The notes under the pieces were generated by a model. It was not told the origin of the DNA and made no database searches. It saw only the letters and a program-made list of their open reading frames with translations. 64,000 bases of DNA, taken from Candidatus Thiodiazotropha sp. (ex Monitilora ramsayi). Lineage in GTDB: Bacteria > Pseudomonadota > Gammaproteobacteria > Chromatiales > Chromatiaceae. Below, in pieces: positions 43,987 to 53,463 of this stretch. The position numbers and the translations under genes are program-made. Positions within the stretch are counted from its first letter, which is position 1. Each line of letters opens with the position of its first letter. The stretch spans positions 310,001 through 374,000 of the forward strand of contig JAHXIO010000006.1 of NCBI GenBank assembly GCA_025655595.1. Reading direction: 5' to 3'.

Positions 43987-44013
43987 GGGTCAGAGTAAAA
44001 TTGCTCTGACCCC
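43987..44013. repeat. family B palindromic repeat with conserved flank
   Basis: GGGTCAGAGTAAAATTG ... CTCTGACCCC; the following bases CATTCATGAGTTTTTACACT up to about 44048 are the same as those after the copy at 35864. This flank contains the stop codon of the next gene. Confidence 0.75.
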
Positions 44014-44030
44014 GTCTCATTCATGAGTTT

Positions 44031-45224
44031 TTACACTGACCCCAAATACTCGGGAGAATGATAGGGTGCAGTCCATTCGTAGCATCGCATTTGGCTCATT
44101 GTATTGGTATAAATAATCTTGTTGGATGCGGCAACTGCATGAAAAATGGCTGTCATGGGCTTGTTCGCGTTCCAGACTACTTCACCGGTATGCCGGTCCC
44201 ATGCTACGGGCACATCATTGAGCGCACCAAATATCAAATCACCTGCAATCAAAAAGAGTCGTGCTTGTGATGCATCGACCTTCCATAATTCCCTGCCATC
44301 CTCTACGCTTCTTGCCTGTAGAAATCCATCATCTGAGATATCTCTTCCAAGATAAAGTGTATCCTCACAACCAAGAAATCTACTGGGTGCCTTACGATAT
44401 AAAGGTGGTTTATTTTCATCTATAGTGCTTGGCCCTGATTGCCATATAATATCTCCAGTATCGATGTTTACGCACCTCAACGTATCGTAGTTAACATGCA
44501 TATAGATCTTATGGTTGATTACCATATAGCTCGCCGAGGAGGGTGATAAAATACTTCCATCTTCCCCAATTGGATATCTCAAAGACCATTGTTTTCTGCT
44601 TTCTTCCAGTGAATAACAAACCAACGATCCACTTTCGATCCCGACTATTCTTTTTCCATCGCCAATGCTTGTTATGGCGCCAGCTGGAATATCATAGAAT
44701 TCATAGCCAGTATCATGATAACAAAGTACGCCTTTCTTTTCGTTAGTTGTATTTATAAAAAAAATTTCATTGGCAACATCTTCTACTGGCTGAAATGAAT
44801 AACCATACCTTGTTAGATCATCGACGATTTTACCATTTTCTTGATTTAATACATATGGAGCTATACAAATCTGATTCGCATTTATCGCGATAGAAGAAGT
44901 TGCTTCGTCAGGAAGAATAACCTCCCATATTTTTTCTCCTGTTTCAATGTCTAATGCGACAGAAAGCAAATCAGCAGAGTTTATATAGATCTGCGTGTCT
45001 GTTGCGCAAAATTCCCAGCCAGCTCCATATTTCGCGCATTTATCAATCTGCCACTTCGGCTTTATTTCTGGAATTCCTCCTTTGTTTGTGCTCCAGCAAG
45101 AATGGCCATGGTTATTTGGACTAATAACCCAATTGTTCAATAATGTCATTAGTTGCCTGTAATTAATAACTGAAGGAAATAAATCGCCTTGAATAATATT
45201 GTCCAGATAAAAACTGCAAATCAT
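44031..45224 (-). CDS. PQQ-like beta-propeller protein
   Basis: The 397-residue protein is made of repeated blades of the PQQ/quinoprotein-like type: DIETGEKIWEVILP, NIDTGDIIWQSGP, SVEDGRELWKVDAS and DRHTGEVVWNANK, about six or seven in all. There is no clear signal peptide and no enzyme residues were found, so a protein-interaction scaffold is most likely. Its ATG directly abuts a family B repeat with no ribosome site, and its stop codon comes from another repeat, so both ends may have been remodelled by the repeats. Confidence 0.75.
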   Translation of the reverse strand: MICSFYLDNIIQGDLFPSVINYRQLMTLLNNWVISPNNHGHSCWSTNKGGIPEIKPKWQIDKCAKYGAGWEFCATDTQIYINSADLLSVALDIETGEKIWEVILPDEATSSIAINANQICIAPYVLNQENGKIVDDLTRYGYSFQPVEDVANEIFFINTTNEKKGVLCYHDTGYEFYDIPAGAITSIGDGKRIVGIESGSLVCYSLEESRKQWSLRYPIGEDGSILSPSSASYMVINHKIYMHVNYDTLRCVNIDTGDIIWQSGPSTIDENKPPLYRKAPSRFLGCEDTLYLGRDISDDGFLQARSVEDGRELWKVDASQARLFLIAGDLIFGALNDVPVAWDRHTGEVVWNANKPMTAIFHAVAASNKIIYTNTMSQMRCYEWTAPYHSPEYLGSV

Positions 45225-45451
45225 GGGGTCAGAGTATATTTACTCTGACCCCGTTTTTTTGGTCCTTTGTCTAGGTCAGAGTAGGTTTACTCTGACCCCG
45301 TTTCACTCTTGCAATAATCGGGATCTGTCCTCTATTATTTTTCCATTTACTTTCTATTTCTCTAAACCGCTTTAAGGGTACTGACCCCTTTTTACCAGTG
45401 ATTATATTGCTGGTAAATATAATTGTGTTAAGGGTACTGACCCTTTTTTTA
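45225..45451. repeat. cluster of five family B and related repeats
   Basis: It contains GGGGTCAGAGTATA ... TCTGACCCC (45225-45252), a second palindrome (45274-45299), GGGATCTGTCCTCTATT (45320), and two copies of AAGGGTACTGACCC (45374 and 45430). It fills the whole gap between two minus-strand genes. Confidence 0.75.
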
Positions 45452-45455
45452 GTAT

Positions 45456-46319
45456 TTATTTGTTAGCTTCGATCTCCGCCATTAACTCGCGCTCGAATTT
45501 GAGTGCTTCAGTGCGATCACCTAAGTAACGGGGGACGTTAGGTAGCGCCATAAAACCGCCTATCGGTGTTTCGTGGTGTCCAATGATAAGCCCGCCGTAA
45601 CAGTTATGTGAATGACAACCACTGAATACTCCACCACCGTTAGTTAGCAGAATGTTTGTTGGCCTCACCAGTATTTCTACACCGTTTCTTAAAAAACGAC
45701 CACGATTTATTACAACTTTATCAGGTGGTTGAAAATCTATTTCAACAAGAATCTTTCGATGTGCTTCACGAATAGTAAGCTTTGTTCCAACAAGTTGAAT
45801 ATCCCATGGGTCAGTAGAGTAAAAGAGCTGATTATTCTTGATATGAAGAACTGGTGCATTAAATTCGTCAAAAATGACTAAATTCAATAGAAGATGGTCA
45901 TCAGCAATAATCAAACCAATTAAAGGAGTTCCATCGACACTGATGGGTACCATAGCGGTACCGTAACCGCGATCTTCACAAGTGAAGCTGTTCCCACCAA
46001 TGTTGATCTCGGCAGTTTTTCCAGAAAAGTAAAGATTGTACGGTTTAGATGCCCCTTTGCGATGATTGAATGGATTAGCATTTGCTTCCCGTACCACTTG
46101 TTTAGGAAGCAATCCTCCAGTCTTTTCTCTATGATGTTGGTCACACAGAAGCGTTATTTCGTCAGCAACATGACGCTTAACTTCAGCCCACTCTTCCATG
46201 TGTTCATATTCGTAAAGGGGCATTCCACAAATTACGCACCCAAAGCCGCAGCGCTGCCTGACTTCTCTTTGGATCGGGAGCGGTATGTTTCTGCTATTGA
46301 ACTCTTGTCCCATCGGCAC
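45456..46319 (-). CDS. HNH-endonuclease-like protein with C-terminal beta domain
   Basis: The 287-residue protein has an N-terminal HNH treble-clef zinc domain: C28-x2-C31 (CGFGCVICGM), H40 in YEYEH, H50, and C59-x2-H62 (CDQHHREKTGG). Residues 95-260 form a beta-rich domain (NLYFSGKTAEINIGGN, with several hydrophobic strands), followed by a helical tail. Such stand-alone HNH proteins are often found in mobile or defence-related regions, but a nuclease target cannot be told. It ends beside a repeat cluster. Confidence 0.75.
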   Translation of the reverse strand: MPMGQEFNSRNIPLPIQREVRQRCGFGCVICGMPLYEYEHMEEWAEVKRHVADEITLLCDQHHREKTGGLLPKQVVREANANPFNHRKGASKPYNLYFSGKTAEINIGGNSFTCEDRGYGTAMVPISVDGTPLIGLIIADDHLLLNLVIFDEFNAPVLHIKNNQLFYSTDPWDIQLVGTKLTIREAHRKILVEIDFQPPDKVVINRGRFLRNGVEILVRPTNILLTNGGGVFSGCHSHNCYGGLIIGHHETPIGGFMALPNVPRYLGDRTEALKFERELMAEIEANK

Positions 46320-46528
46320 AATGATTCCTTTAAAAAGTTAACAGGTGATTATATTTTCAGCTCTTATTATTGTGTTATGACTCCGGCTCCAGTATTGGAT
46401 TATGCAGAAATAACTCTGAAACGGTTTTCTGAGAAAACGGGAAAATAACAGAAAAGAAAAACCGGGCGATGAGCCGCAGCACAATCGCCCGCCTGCAGTG
46501 GCAGGTAGTGAGGAGAAAATGTAGGTCG

Positions 46529-46720
46529 TTATACGTGTCGCAGGGTCCGATTCCCAATACGGCTCATTTGTCCTGATAACTGCTCTTTCCATTGATCAAT
46601 CGTTCGGGTCGTCAACTGGGTCCGTCCACAGTTCGGGCATTCGTATCTCGACTGTTCGGTCTGCCCGCTCTTTTGCGTTTCCAATCTGGCCATGAGAGAA
46701 GCGCAATGTGAACAATGCAT
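46529..46720 (-). CDS. small zinc-ribbon protein downstream of nrdB
   Basis: The 63-residue protein has two CxxC pairs (CSHC at 3-6, CPNC at 28-31) that should bind one zinc ion as a ribbon, and a helical tail with QWKEQLSGQM. A GAGGTAAAC ribosome site precedes the start. It lies 126 nt after nrdB on the same strand and may belong to the nrd transcript. Not a known RNR subunit; function unknown. Confidence 0.65.
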   Translation of the reverse strand: MHCSHCASLMARLETQKSGQTEQSRYECPNCGRTQLTTRTIDQWKEQLSGQMSRIGNRTLRHV

Positions 46721-46846
46721 GTTGTTTACCTCGGGTAAAGTTTTGCGTTACAAGTTGCGTGTTAAAAAGGGTGTGCTCGCTTCACTCGGGTCACAAGGGT
46801 CGTGAGCGAAGCGAGCACGGATAACTCTAAATTCAAATTCTCCGGT

Positions 46847-47998
<1,152 letters not shown>

Positions 47999-48058
47999 TG
48001 TTGTTTTCCCCTCTCTTCTATTATTCGTTGGTCACTTCAGTGATTTTCAGTCCCCTGC

Positions 48059-50938
48059 TCATTGGCAGGCTTCGCAGTCCGGGTCGAGGATGGAGCAGGC
48101 CTGGGGCGCTTCCGCGCCGGTGGCGCCGATCAGGTCGACAGCGTTGCCGCCGCCACCCTGCTGCACCGAGGTCTTCTCCGCACCGGTGGCGCCTATGGAG
48201 CGCAGGTAGTAGGTGGTTTTCAGTCCGCGCACCCAGGCCAGCTTGTAGAGGTTGTCCAGCTTCTTGCCGGAGGGCTCGGCCATGTAGAGGTTGAGAGACT
48301 GACCCTGGTCGATCCACTTCTGACGGCGGGAGCCGGCCTCCACCAGCCAGCGGGCGTCGATCTCGAAGGCGGTGGCGTAGACCGCCTTGATCTCATCCGG
48401 GATACGGTCGATGGGCTGCAGGGAGCCGTCGTAGTATTTGAGATCGTTGATCATGACCTCGTCCCACAGGCCCAGCTTCTTCAGGTCGTGGACCATGTAG
48501 GGGTTGACCACGGTGAACTCGCCGGAGAGGTTCGATTTGACGAACAGGTTCTGGTAGGTGGGCTCGATCGACTGGCTGACACCGCAGATGTTGGAGATGG
48601 TCGCGGTGGGGGCGATGGCCATGGTGTTGGAGTTGCGCATGCCCTGGATCTGGATCTTCTCGCGCAGGCTGTCCCAGTCGAGAGTCTGGCTCTCGTTGAC
48701 CTGCAGGTAGTCGCCGCGCTCCGCCTTGAGCAGTTTGAGGGAGTCGATGGGCAGGATGCCCTGGCTCCACAGCGAGCCCTCGTAAGTGGAGTAGCGGCCG
48801 CGCTCCGCCGCCAGGTCGGATGAGGCCTGGATGGCGTAGTAGCTGACCGCCTCCATGGCGCGGTCGGCGAAGTCGAGTGCCTCCTCGGAGGTGTAGGCGA
48901 GACGCTGCTTATACAGGGCGTCCTGGAAACCCATGATGCCCAGGCCCACCGGACGGTGGCGCAGGTTGGAGTTCCGCGCCTGGGGTACGCTGTAGTAGTT
49001 GTAGTCGATGACGTTGTCCAGCATGCGCATGGCGGTGGTCACCGTCTTCTCCAGCTTGGCCATGTCGAGGCCCTGCTCGGTGGTATGGGCGGTGAGGTTG
49101 ACCGAACCCAGGTTGCAGACCGCGATCTCCTGGTCGTTGGTGTGCAGGGTGATCTCGGTGCAGAGGTTGGAGCTGTGCACCACGCCCATGTGCCGGTTGG
49201 TGTATCGCAGGTTGCAGGGATCCTTGAAGGTGATCCAGGGGTGACCGGTCTCGAACAGCAGGCCGAGCATCTTGCGCCAGAGGTCGACCGCCTTGACGGT
49301 CTTGACCACGTCCATCTCGCCGCTGGCCGCCTTCTCTTCGTAGGCGACGTAGGCCGCTTCGAAGTCCTTGCCGGTGAGGTCGTGCAGGTCGGGGGTCTCG
49401 TTGGGGGAGAAGAGGGTCCAATCCTTCTCTTCCGCCACACGCTGCATGAACAGATCGGGGATCCAGTTGGCGGTGTTCATGTCGTGGGTGCGGCGGCGTT
49501 CGTCGCCGGTGTTCTTGCGCAGCTCGAGGAACTCCTCGATATCCACGTGCCAGGTCTCCAGGTAGGCGCAGACCGCGCCCTTGCGCTTGCCGCCCTGGTT
49601 GACGGCGACGGCGGTGTCGTTGGCCACCTTGAGGAAGGGGACCACGCCCTGGGACTTGCCGTTGGTGCCCTTGATGTGGGCGCCGAGGCCGCGTACCCGG
49701 GTCCAGTCGTTGCCGAGTCCGCCGGCGAATTTGGAGAGCAGGGCGTTGTCCTTGATGCTGCTGTAGATGCCGTCCAGGTCGTCGGACACGGTGGTCAGGT
49801 AGCAGCTGGAGAGCTGCGGCCGCAGGGTGCCGGAGTTGAACAGGGTCGGCGTGGAGCTCATGAAGTCGAAAGAGGAGAGCAGGTTGTAGAACTCGATGGC
49901 CCGCGCTTCCCGGTCGATCTCGTTGATGGCCAGGCCCATGGCGACGCGCATGAAGAAGGCCTGGGGCAGCTCGAAACGGGTGCCGCTCTCGCTGTGGATG
50001 AAGTAGCGGTCGTAGAGGGTCTGCAGGCCCAGGTAGGTGAACTGCAGATCCTGCTCCGGCTTGATGGCGGCGATCAGGCGGTCCAGGTCGTACTGGCCCA
50101 GACGGGGGTCGAGCAGTTCCAGCTCCACGGCACGCTGGATGTACTGTTTGAAATATTCGCCATAGCGTTCCCCCATCTCGGCCTGGGTGCCGACCTGAGT
50201 GTCGAGACCGAGAAAGCCGAGGGCCTCCCGGCGCAGGGTGTCGAGCAGCAGGCGGGCGGCGACCTGGGAGTAGTTGGGTTCCTGGTCGATCAGGGTGCGG
50301 GCGCTCATGACCAGGGCCTGGGAGACGTCATCCTCCTTCACCCCGTCGAAGAGGTTGCGGCAGGCGTCCTGCAGGATACGGCCCGCGTCCACCTCTTCCA
50401 GGCCGATGCAGGCCTCGTTGACCAGCGCCTGCAGGCGCTCGGTGTCGAGGGGACGGGTGGTGCCGTCGGCCATGGCGACATTGACGATGTGCGCCTGGGG
50501 GATGCCTTCGGTCTCGGCCTTTTTCGCGGCCTCTTCGGCACGCTTCTGGGCCTGGCTCTCTCTATAGAGGACATAGGCGCGGGCGGCCTTGTGCTCGCCG
50601 GAGCGCATCAGGGAGAGTTCCACCTGGTCCTGGATATCCTCGATATGGACGGTGCTGTTTTCGCGGCGGCTCAGAGCGCTCACCACCTGCTCGCTCAGCT
50701 CCTTGACCATGTTGTGGATTCGGCTGGAGGCGGCGGCGTTGCCACCCTCCACGGCGAGGAAGGCCTTGGTCATGGCCACGGTGATCTTGCTGGGATCGAA
50801 GTGGGTGACCTTGCCGTTGCGTCTGATGACCTGCATACCGTTATCGGTGGTTTGTGAAGCCTGGGGCAGGCCGTCTGCCTCAACGGGGGGCCGTGAAACC
50901 GCAACGGATGATTCGGTATCGGTTGCCTGTGTCGCCAT
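48059..50938 (-). CDS. nrdA: class Ia ribonucleotide reductase alpha subunit with two ATP-cones
   Basis: From the ATG at 50938 (AGGAG five bases before) the protein has 959 residues. Two ATP-cone domains are at the N-terminus (MQVIRRNGKVTHFDPSKI and then VAMADGTTRPLDTERLQ), an arrangement known from Pseudomonas aeruginosa NrdA, so dATP inhibition should be complex. The catalytic barrel has NLCTEI with the active-site Cys-x-Glu, SSCYLT at the redox Cys and a Tyr pair near the end. The C-terminal tail ends in CEACQ, the Cys pair that passes reducing power. Near it IGATGAE occurs twice, 24 residues apart. An upstream in-frame start (50971) is possible but less likely. Confidence 0.96.
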   Translation of the reverse strand: MATQATDTESSVAVSRPPVEADGLPQASQTTDNGMQVIRRNGKVTHFDPSKITVAMTKAFLAVEGGNAAASSRIHNMVKELSEQVVSALSRRENSTVHIEDIQDQVELSLMRSGEHKAARAYVLYRESQAQKRAEEAAKKAETEGIPQAHIVNVAMADGTTRPLDTERLQALVNEACIGLEEVDAGRILQDACRNLFDGVKEDDVSQALVMSARTLIDQEPNYSQVAARLLLDTLRREALGFLGLDTQVGTQAEMGERYGEYFKQYIQRAVELELLDPRLGQYDLDRLIAAIKPEQDLQFTYLGLQTLYDRYFIHSESGTRFELPQAFFMRVAMGLAINEIDREARAIEFYNLLSSFDFMSSTPTLFNSGTLRPQLSSCYLTTVSDDLDGIYSSIKDNALLSKFAGGLGNDWTRVRGLGAHIKGTNGKSQGVVPFLKVANDTAVAVNQGGKRKGAVCAYLETWHVDIEEFLELRKNTGDERRRTHDMNTANWIPDLFMQRVAEEKDWTLFSPNETPDLHDLTGKDFEAAYVAYEEKAASGEMDVVKTVKAVDLWRKMLGLLFETGHPWITFKDPCNLRYTNRHMGVVHSSNLCTEITLHTNDQEIAVCNLGSVNLTAHTTEQGLDMAKLEKTVTTAMRMLDNVIDYNYYSVPQARNSNLRHRPVGLGIMGFQDALYKQRLAYTSEEALDFADRAMEAVSYYAIQASSDLAAERGRYSTYEGSLWSQGILPIDSLKLLKAERGDYLQVNESQTLDWDSLREKIQIQGMRNSNTMAIAPTATISNICGVSQSIEPTYQNLFVKSNLSGEFTVVNPYMVHDLKKLGLWDEVMINDLKYYDGSLQPIDRIPDEIKAVYATAFEIDARWLVEAGSRRQKWIDQGQSLNLYMAEPSGKKLDNLYKLAWVRGLKTTYYLRSIGATGAEKTSVQQGGGGNAVDLIGATGAEAPQACSILDPDCEACQ

Positions 50939-51197
50939 TTCGTCTCCTGAAATTCGTCTCGGGTAGTCCATACCGCCAGAGGGCGTGGCGCCCGGGCTGG
51001 TGTGAACTACAGGTGGTTATCTTTTTTGTCGGCAAGGCGATAAGTCCTGATGTGAGCGTTTCACCTGCCAGAGACCGGATTCCCTCGATGGGGCTTGATG
51101 CTGAGTCCGCTCTCTCCCTCTTGCCGGTTATTGCCGGCCTGGTGCGTTTGGCCGATCGTGCAGCGAGATTCTTCTGTCTGCTGTCTCAAACCGGTAA

Positions 51198-51213
51198 ACA
51201 CAATATATATCGT
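51198..51213. promoter_or_regulatory. NrdR box 1 (nrdAB)
   Basis: ACACAATATATATCGT resembles the NrdR consensus ACACWATATATWGTGT. It lies 260 nt before the nrdA start and 32 nt (about three helical turns, start to start) from box 2, the usual arrangement for cooperative NrdR binding. Confidence 0.8.
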
Positions 51214-51229
51214 ATTTGATGTATGTCAA

Positions 51230-51245
51230 CCACAATATATTGTGC
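51230..51245. promoter_or_regulatory. NrdR box 2 (nrdAB)
   Basis: CCACAATATATTGTGC is close to the palindromic NrdR consensus. It is expected to repress nrdAB when dATP/ATP loading of NrdR signals enough dNTPs. Confidence 0.85.
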
Positions 51246-51252
51246 ATTAAGC

Positions 51253-51261
51253 TGTGGAAAA
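51253..51261 (-). promoter_or_regulatory. DnaA box-like site 1
   Basis: TGTGGAAAA on the plus strand differs in one base from the inverted DnaA box TGTGGATAA. It is 32 nt from site 2. Confidence 0.5.
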
Positions 51262-51284
51262 GCGCTCGTGGTCTGTGTGTTGTT

Positions 51285-51293
51285 TGTGGATAA
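51285..51293 (-). promoter_or_regulatory. DnaA box site 2 (perfect)
   Basis: TGTGGATAA is a perfect DnaA box (TTATCCACA on the minus strand). DnaA boxes in the nrdAB control region are known from E. coli, where they link RNR synthesis to replication start. Confidence 0.7.
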
Positions 51294-51584
51294 GTTCTGG
51301 GTAAATTAGTCAATTTCCCGGTAAATCATTGGCTTAGAGACCGGTCAATAAAAAGCCAGGATTGTGGGCTGGCTGAGGGTGGTTTCCGATGGTCTTGTGT
51401 GTCTGCCGGAGAGGTGTGAAATCGCCTCGTCTGCTCCTGAATTTACTGGCGTTTTCCGAAATATTGGTGCCTGCTCAGCCGCTTAGTGTGGGAAAGGTAT
51501 TGGCATAGTGCGGGAGATTGCGTATTGTTCAATCTGTTCGAACGACAGAAACAAAATCAAAAGAGAAGATGAGGAGTTGCATCA

Positions 51585-52037
51585 ATGCTTGTCAGTGAAA
51601 TCATGTCACGTTCACCCAAGACAGTGACACCGGATACCAAACTATTGGAAGTGGTCTCGTTGATGTGCCTGTTCCGCTATAGCGGCCTGCCCGTGGAAGA
51701 AGATGGAAAGCTGATTGGGATTATCGCAGAGAAGGATGTGCTGCACCGTATGTTTCCCACGCTGGAGGATTTCAAGGACATGATGGCGGCCCCCGACTAT
51801 GACGGAATGATGTATCAGTATAAGGATGTGGTGAATCTCAAGGTTTCGGATGTGATGACGCCCAATGTCATCACCGTCAGTTCCGACATGCACATCATGA
51901 AGGCGGCCACCGTGATGGTGCGTAACAAATTCCGGCGTATACCCGTGGCCGATGGCGGTAAGTTGGTGGGTATGCTCAGCTTGGGCGACATTCACAAGGC
52001 GATTTTCCAGAGCAATCTTTCCCACAATATGCTTTGA
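51585..52037 (+). CDS. CBS-pair protein
   Basis: The 150-residue protein is two CBS motifs in tandem: MSRSPKTVTPDTKLLEVVSLM... LIGIIAEKDVLHRM and MTPNVITVSSDMHIMKAATVM... LVGMLSLGDIHKAI. Such pairs bind adenosyl nucleotides and regulate a partner. It has no other domain. A GAGGAG site precedes its ATG. It is divergent from nrdA and monocistronic with its own terminator; the partner is not evident. Confidence 0.92.
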   Translation: MLVSEIMSRSPKTVTPDTKLLEVVSLMCLFRYSGLPVEEDGKLIGIIAEKDVLHRMFPTLEDFKDMMAAPDYDGMMYQYKDVVNLKVSDVMTPNVITVSSDMHIMKAATVMVRNKFRRIPVADGGKLVGMLSLGDIHKAIFQSNLSHNML

Positions 52038-52089
52038 AGTCTGCAGCGTCGGTCCGAAGGAGGACCGGTCAGCAGCGGAACCGGAAGAG

Positions 52090-52115
52090 AGCGGCGCTTG
52101 GCGTCGCTTTTTTTA
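52090..52115 (+). terminator. terminator of the CBS-pair gene
   Basis: AGCGGCGC-TTG-GCGTCGCT forms the stem with one mismatch, followed by seven T. It lies 53 nt after the stop. Confidence 0.8.
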
Positions 52116-52129
52116 TTGGGGCGGTGGAT

Positions 52130-52191
52130 GGTGCAGCAGGGTCGCACCCTAACACGTTGGCCGATATCGTAGGGTGCGGCCCTGCTGCACC
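52130..52191. repeat. family C palindrome (GTGCAGCAGGG type)
   Basis: Two 22-nt arms (52130-52151 and 52170-52191) in inverted orientation, containing GGTGCAGCAGGG and CCCTGCTGCACC, with an 18-nt middle. The same GTAGGGTGCGGCCCTG unit occurs at 61984-62122. Confidence 0.75.
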
Positions 52192-52234
52192 AATGTTCGG
52201 TTCAAAAGAAAGGCTCGGTTTTGTAGAGGGCAAT

Positions 52235-52267
52235 AAAAAACCCCGAGCCGATGGCATCGGGGTTTTT
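52235..52267. terminator. bidirectional terminator
   Basis: AAAAAACCCCGA ... ATCGGGGTTTTT is a T-tailed hairpin in both directions, 20 nt after the DUF302 gene's stop on the minus strand. Confidence 0.85.
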
Positions 52268-52286
52268 CGGTCTTGATCGGTTCTGC

Positions 52287-52796
52287 TCAGAACTCGCCGG
52301 TGGCTCCCGCGACCATCACATCGAGCATCGCCTGATTGACGCGAATGGCGATCTCCGTGAGCTCAGGCGGCAGCAGGGCGCTGTTGATGAGCATGTCGAG
52401 ATTCAGCATCATCAGCCAGAGTTTGCCGTCCTTGTCCTCCACCATGGCGATACGGCAGGGCATGTACGCCGCGTAGATAGGATCGTGCAGGATCATCTTG
52501 CGGGCATCTTCCGGATTACAGAACTGGAAGATATCGAGGTAAGGGGTCTTCAGACCACGGGCCTCGAGCTCTTTCGATACCTGCTGGCGGGCAACGAACT
52601 TCAGGTTGATCTCCGCGGCGCGGGACATCAGTGCCTGGACCGCATCGTCCTTTGAAATGCCGTCCTTGACGCTCATCTGCACAACCGTCTGATTGATGTC
52701 GGTGATATTGATTTCCGGTTGATCTCCCGCCAGGGCGGAGAGGCTCAGGGTGAGACTGAGCACCAATGCGAGTCCCAGTGCTTTAATCGATTTCAT
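52287..52796 (-). CDS. secreted DUF302 protein
   Basis: From the ATG at 52796 (GGGAGA site) the protein has 169 residues with a signal peptide (LSLSALAG). The DUF302 domain shows LDIFQFCNPEDARKMI and the YMPCRIAMVEDKDGKLWLMML segment near the end; two Cys (FC and PC) are characteristic. DUF302 proteins are periplasmic and often occur next to cytochromes in sulfur oxidisers. It lies 55 nt after a diheme cytochrome c gene and is probably in the same operon. Function not settled. Confidence 0.88.
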   Translation of the reverse strand: MKSIKALGLALVLSLTLSLSALAGDQPEINITDINQTVVQMSVKDGISKDDAVQALMSRAAEINLKFVARQQVSKELEARGLKTPYLDIFQFCNPEDARKMILHDPIYAAYMPCRIAMVEDKDGKLWLMMLNLDMLINSALLPPELTEIAIRVNQAMLDVMVAGATGEF

Positions 52797-52851
52797 AAGG
52801 TTCTCCCGAGTGTTTATCGGTTTTTTCATTTATTGTTTGTTGTGAATCCGT

Positions 52852-53463
52852 TTACTTTTTGTTGTTCGGTGCCATCGAAGAGACATAGGCGAGCAGTGCC
52901 TCGATGTCCCTGTCGGTCAGCTCGTCGAAGGTCTCATCTTCCGGGTCATCATCGTGGATACGCTTATCCCACTGGAACATCTTGATCTGGCGGAACAGGT
53001 AGCGGGGATATTGCAGGGCCAGTGCAGGGATGCCTTTGCGGGATTTACCCATACCGTTTTTACGGTGGCAGCTTTTGCAGTCGCCTTCATAAAGCTCTCT
53101 ACCCCGTGCAATATCACCTGGCCACTGGGGAATCTGATTCAGGACAGGATTGATCTTTTCGAGGTTGACGCTTTCGTAATAGCCCGCGATGTCATCGATA
53201 TCCTCTTCACTGATGGAGTGGAGCGATGAGGTGATCACCATGCGGGGATTGATCCGCTCTTCTGTGATATAGGCCTCGATCTGTTTGATCATGTATCCGG
53301 CTGGGGTGCCTGCCAGTCTTGGTGATGCCGGTCCCGGTGTGCCCTGGCCGTAGTGACCGTGGCAGAGGGCGCAGCTTCTTGCTTGTTTCTTTCCATTCTC
53401 CAGATCGACTGCCTGTGCCGAGAGGGGGATGGCGAGTAGGAGGGTTATAAGTAGCCGTTTCAT
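52852..53463 (-). CDS. diheme cytochrome c (c4-like)
   Basis: The 203-residue protein has a signal peptide (to SAQA, residue 18) and two CxxCH haem sites: CALCH at 31-35 and CKSCH at 129-133, in two similar halves, as in cytochrome c4. Distal Met candidates are in NPRMVI and KMFQW. It is a periplasmic electron carrier. It is divergent from another diheme cytochrome gene and followed by the DUF302 gene. Confidence 0.92.
   Translation of the reverse strand: MKRLLITLLLAIPLSAQAVDLENGKKQARSCALCHGHYGQGTPGPASPRLAGTPAGYMIKQIEAYITEERINPRMVITSSLHSISEEDIDDIAGYYESVNLEKINPVLNQIPQWPGDIARGRELYEGDCKSCHRKNGMGKSRKGIPALALQYPRYLFRQIKMFQWDKRIHDDDPEDETFDELTDRDIEALLAYVSSMAPNNKK

Larger units (their letters stand above)
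50939..51584. other. divergent intergenic region, 646 bp, nrdAB control region
   Basis: Upstream of nrdA it holds two NrdR boxes and two DnaA boxes. The CBS gene promoter should lie near 51500. No other gene. Confidence 0.7.

Noticed and set aside
35864-45451. CRISPR array
   Set aside because: The repeats are palindromic, irregularly spaced by whole genes, vary in sequence and have no cas genes.
35864-45451. Integron cassette array with attC sites
   Set aside because: One small gene per repeat looks cassette-like, but no integrase gene and no RYYYAAC/GTTRRRY core sites were seen.
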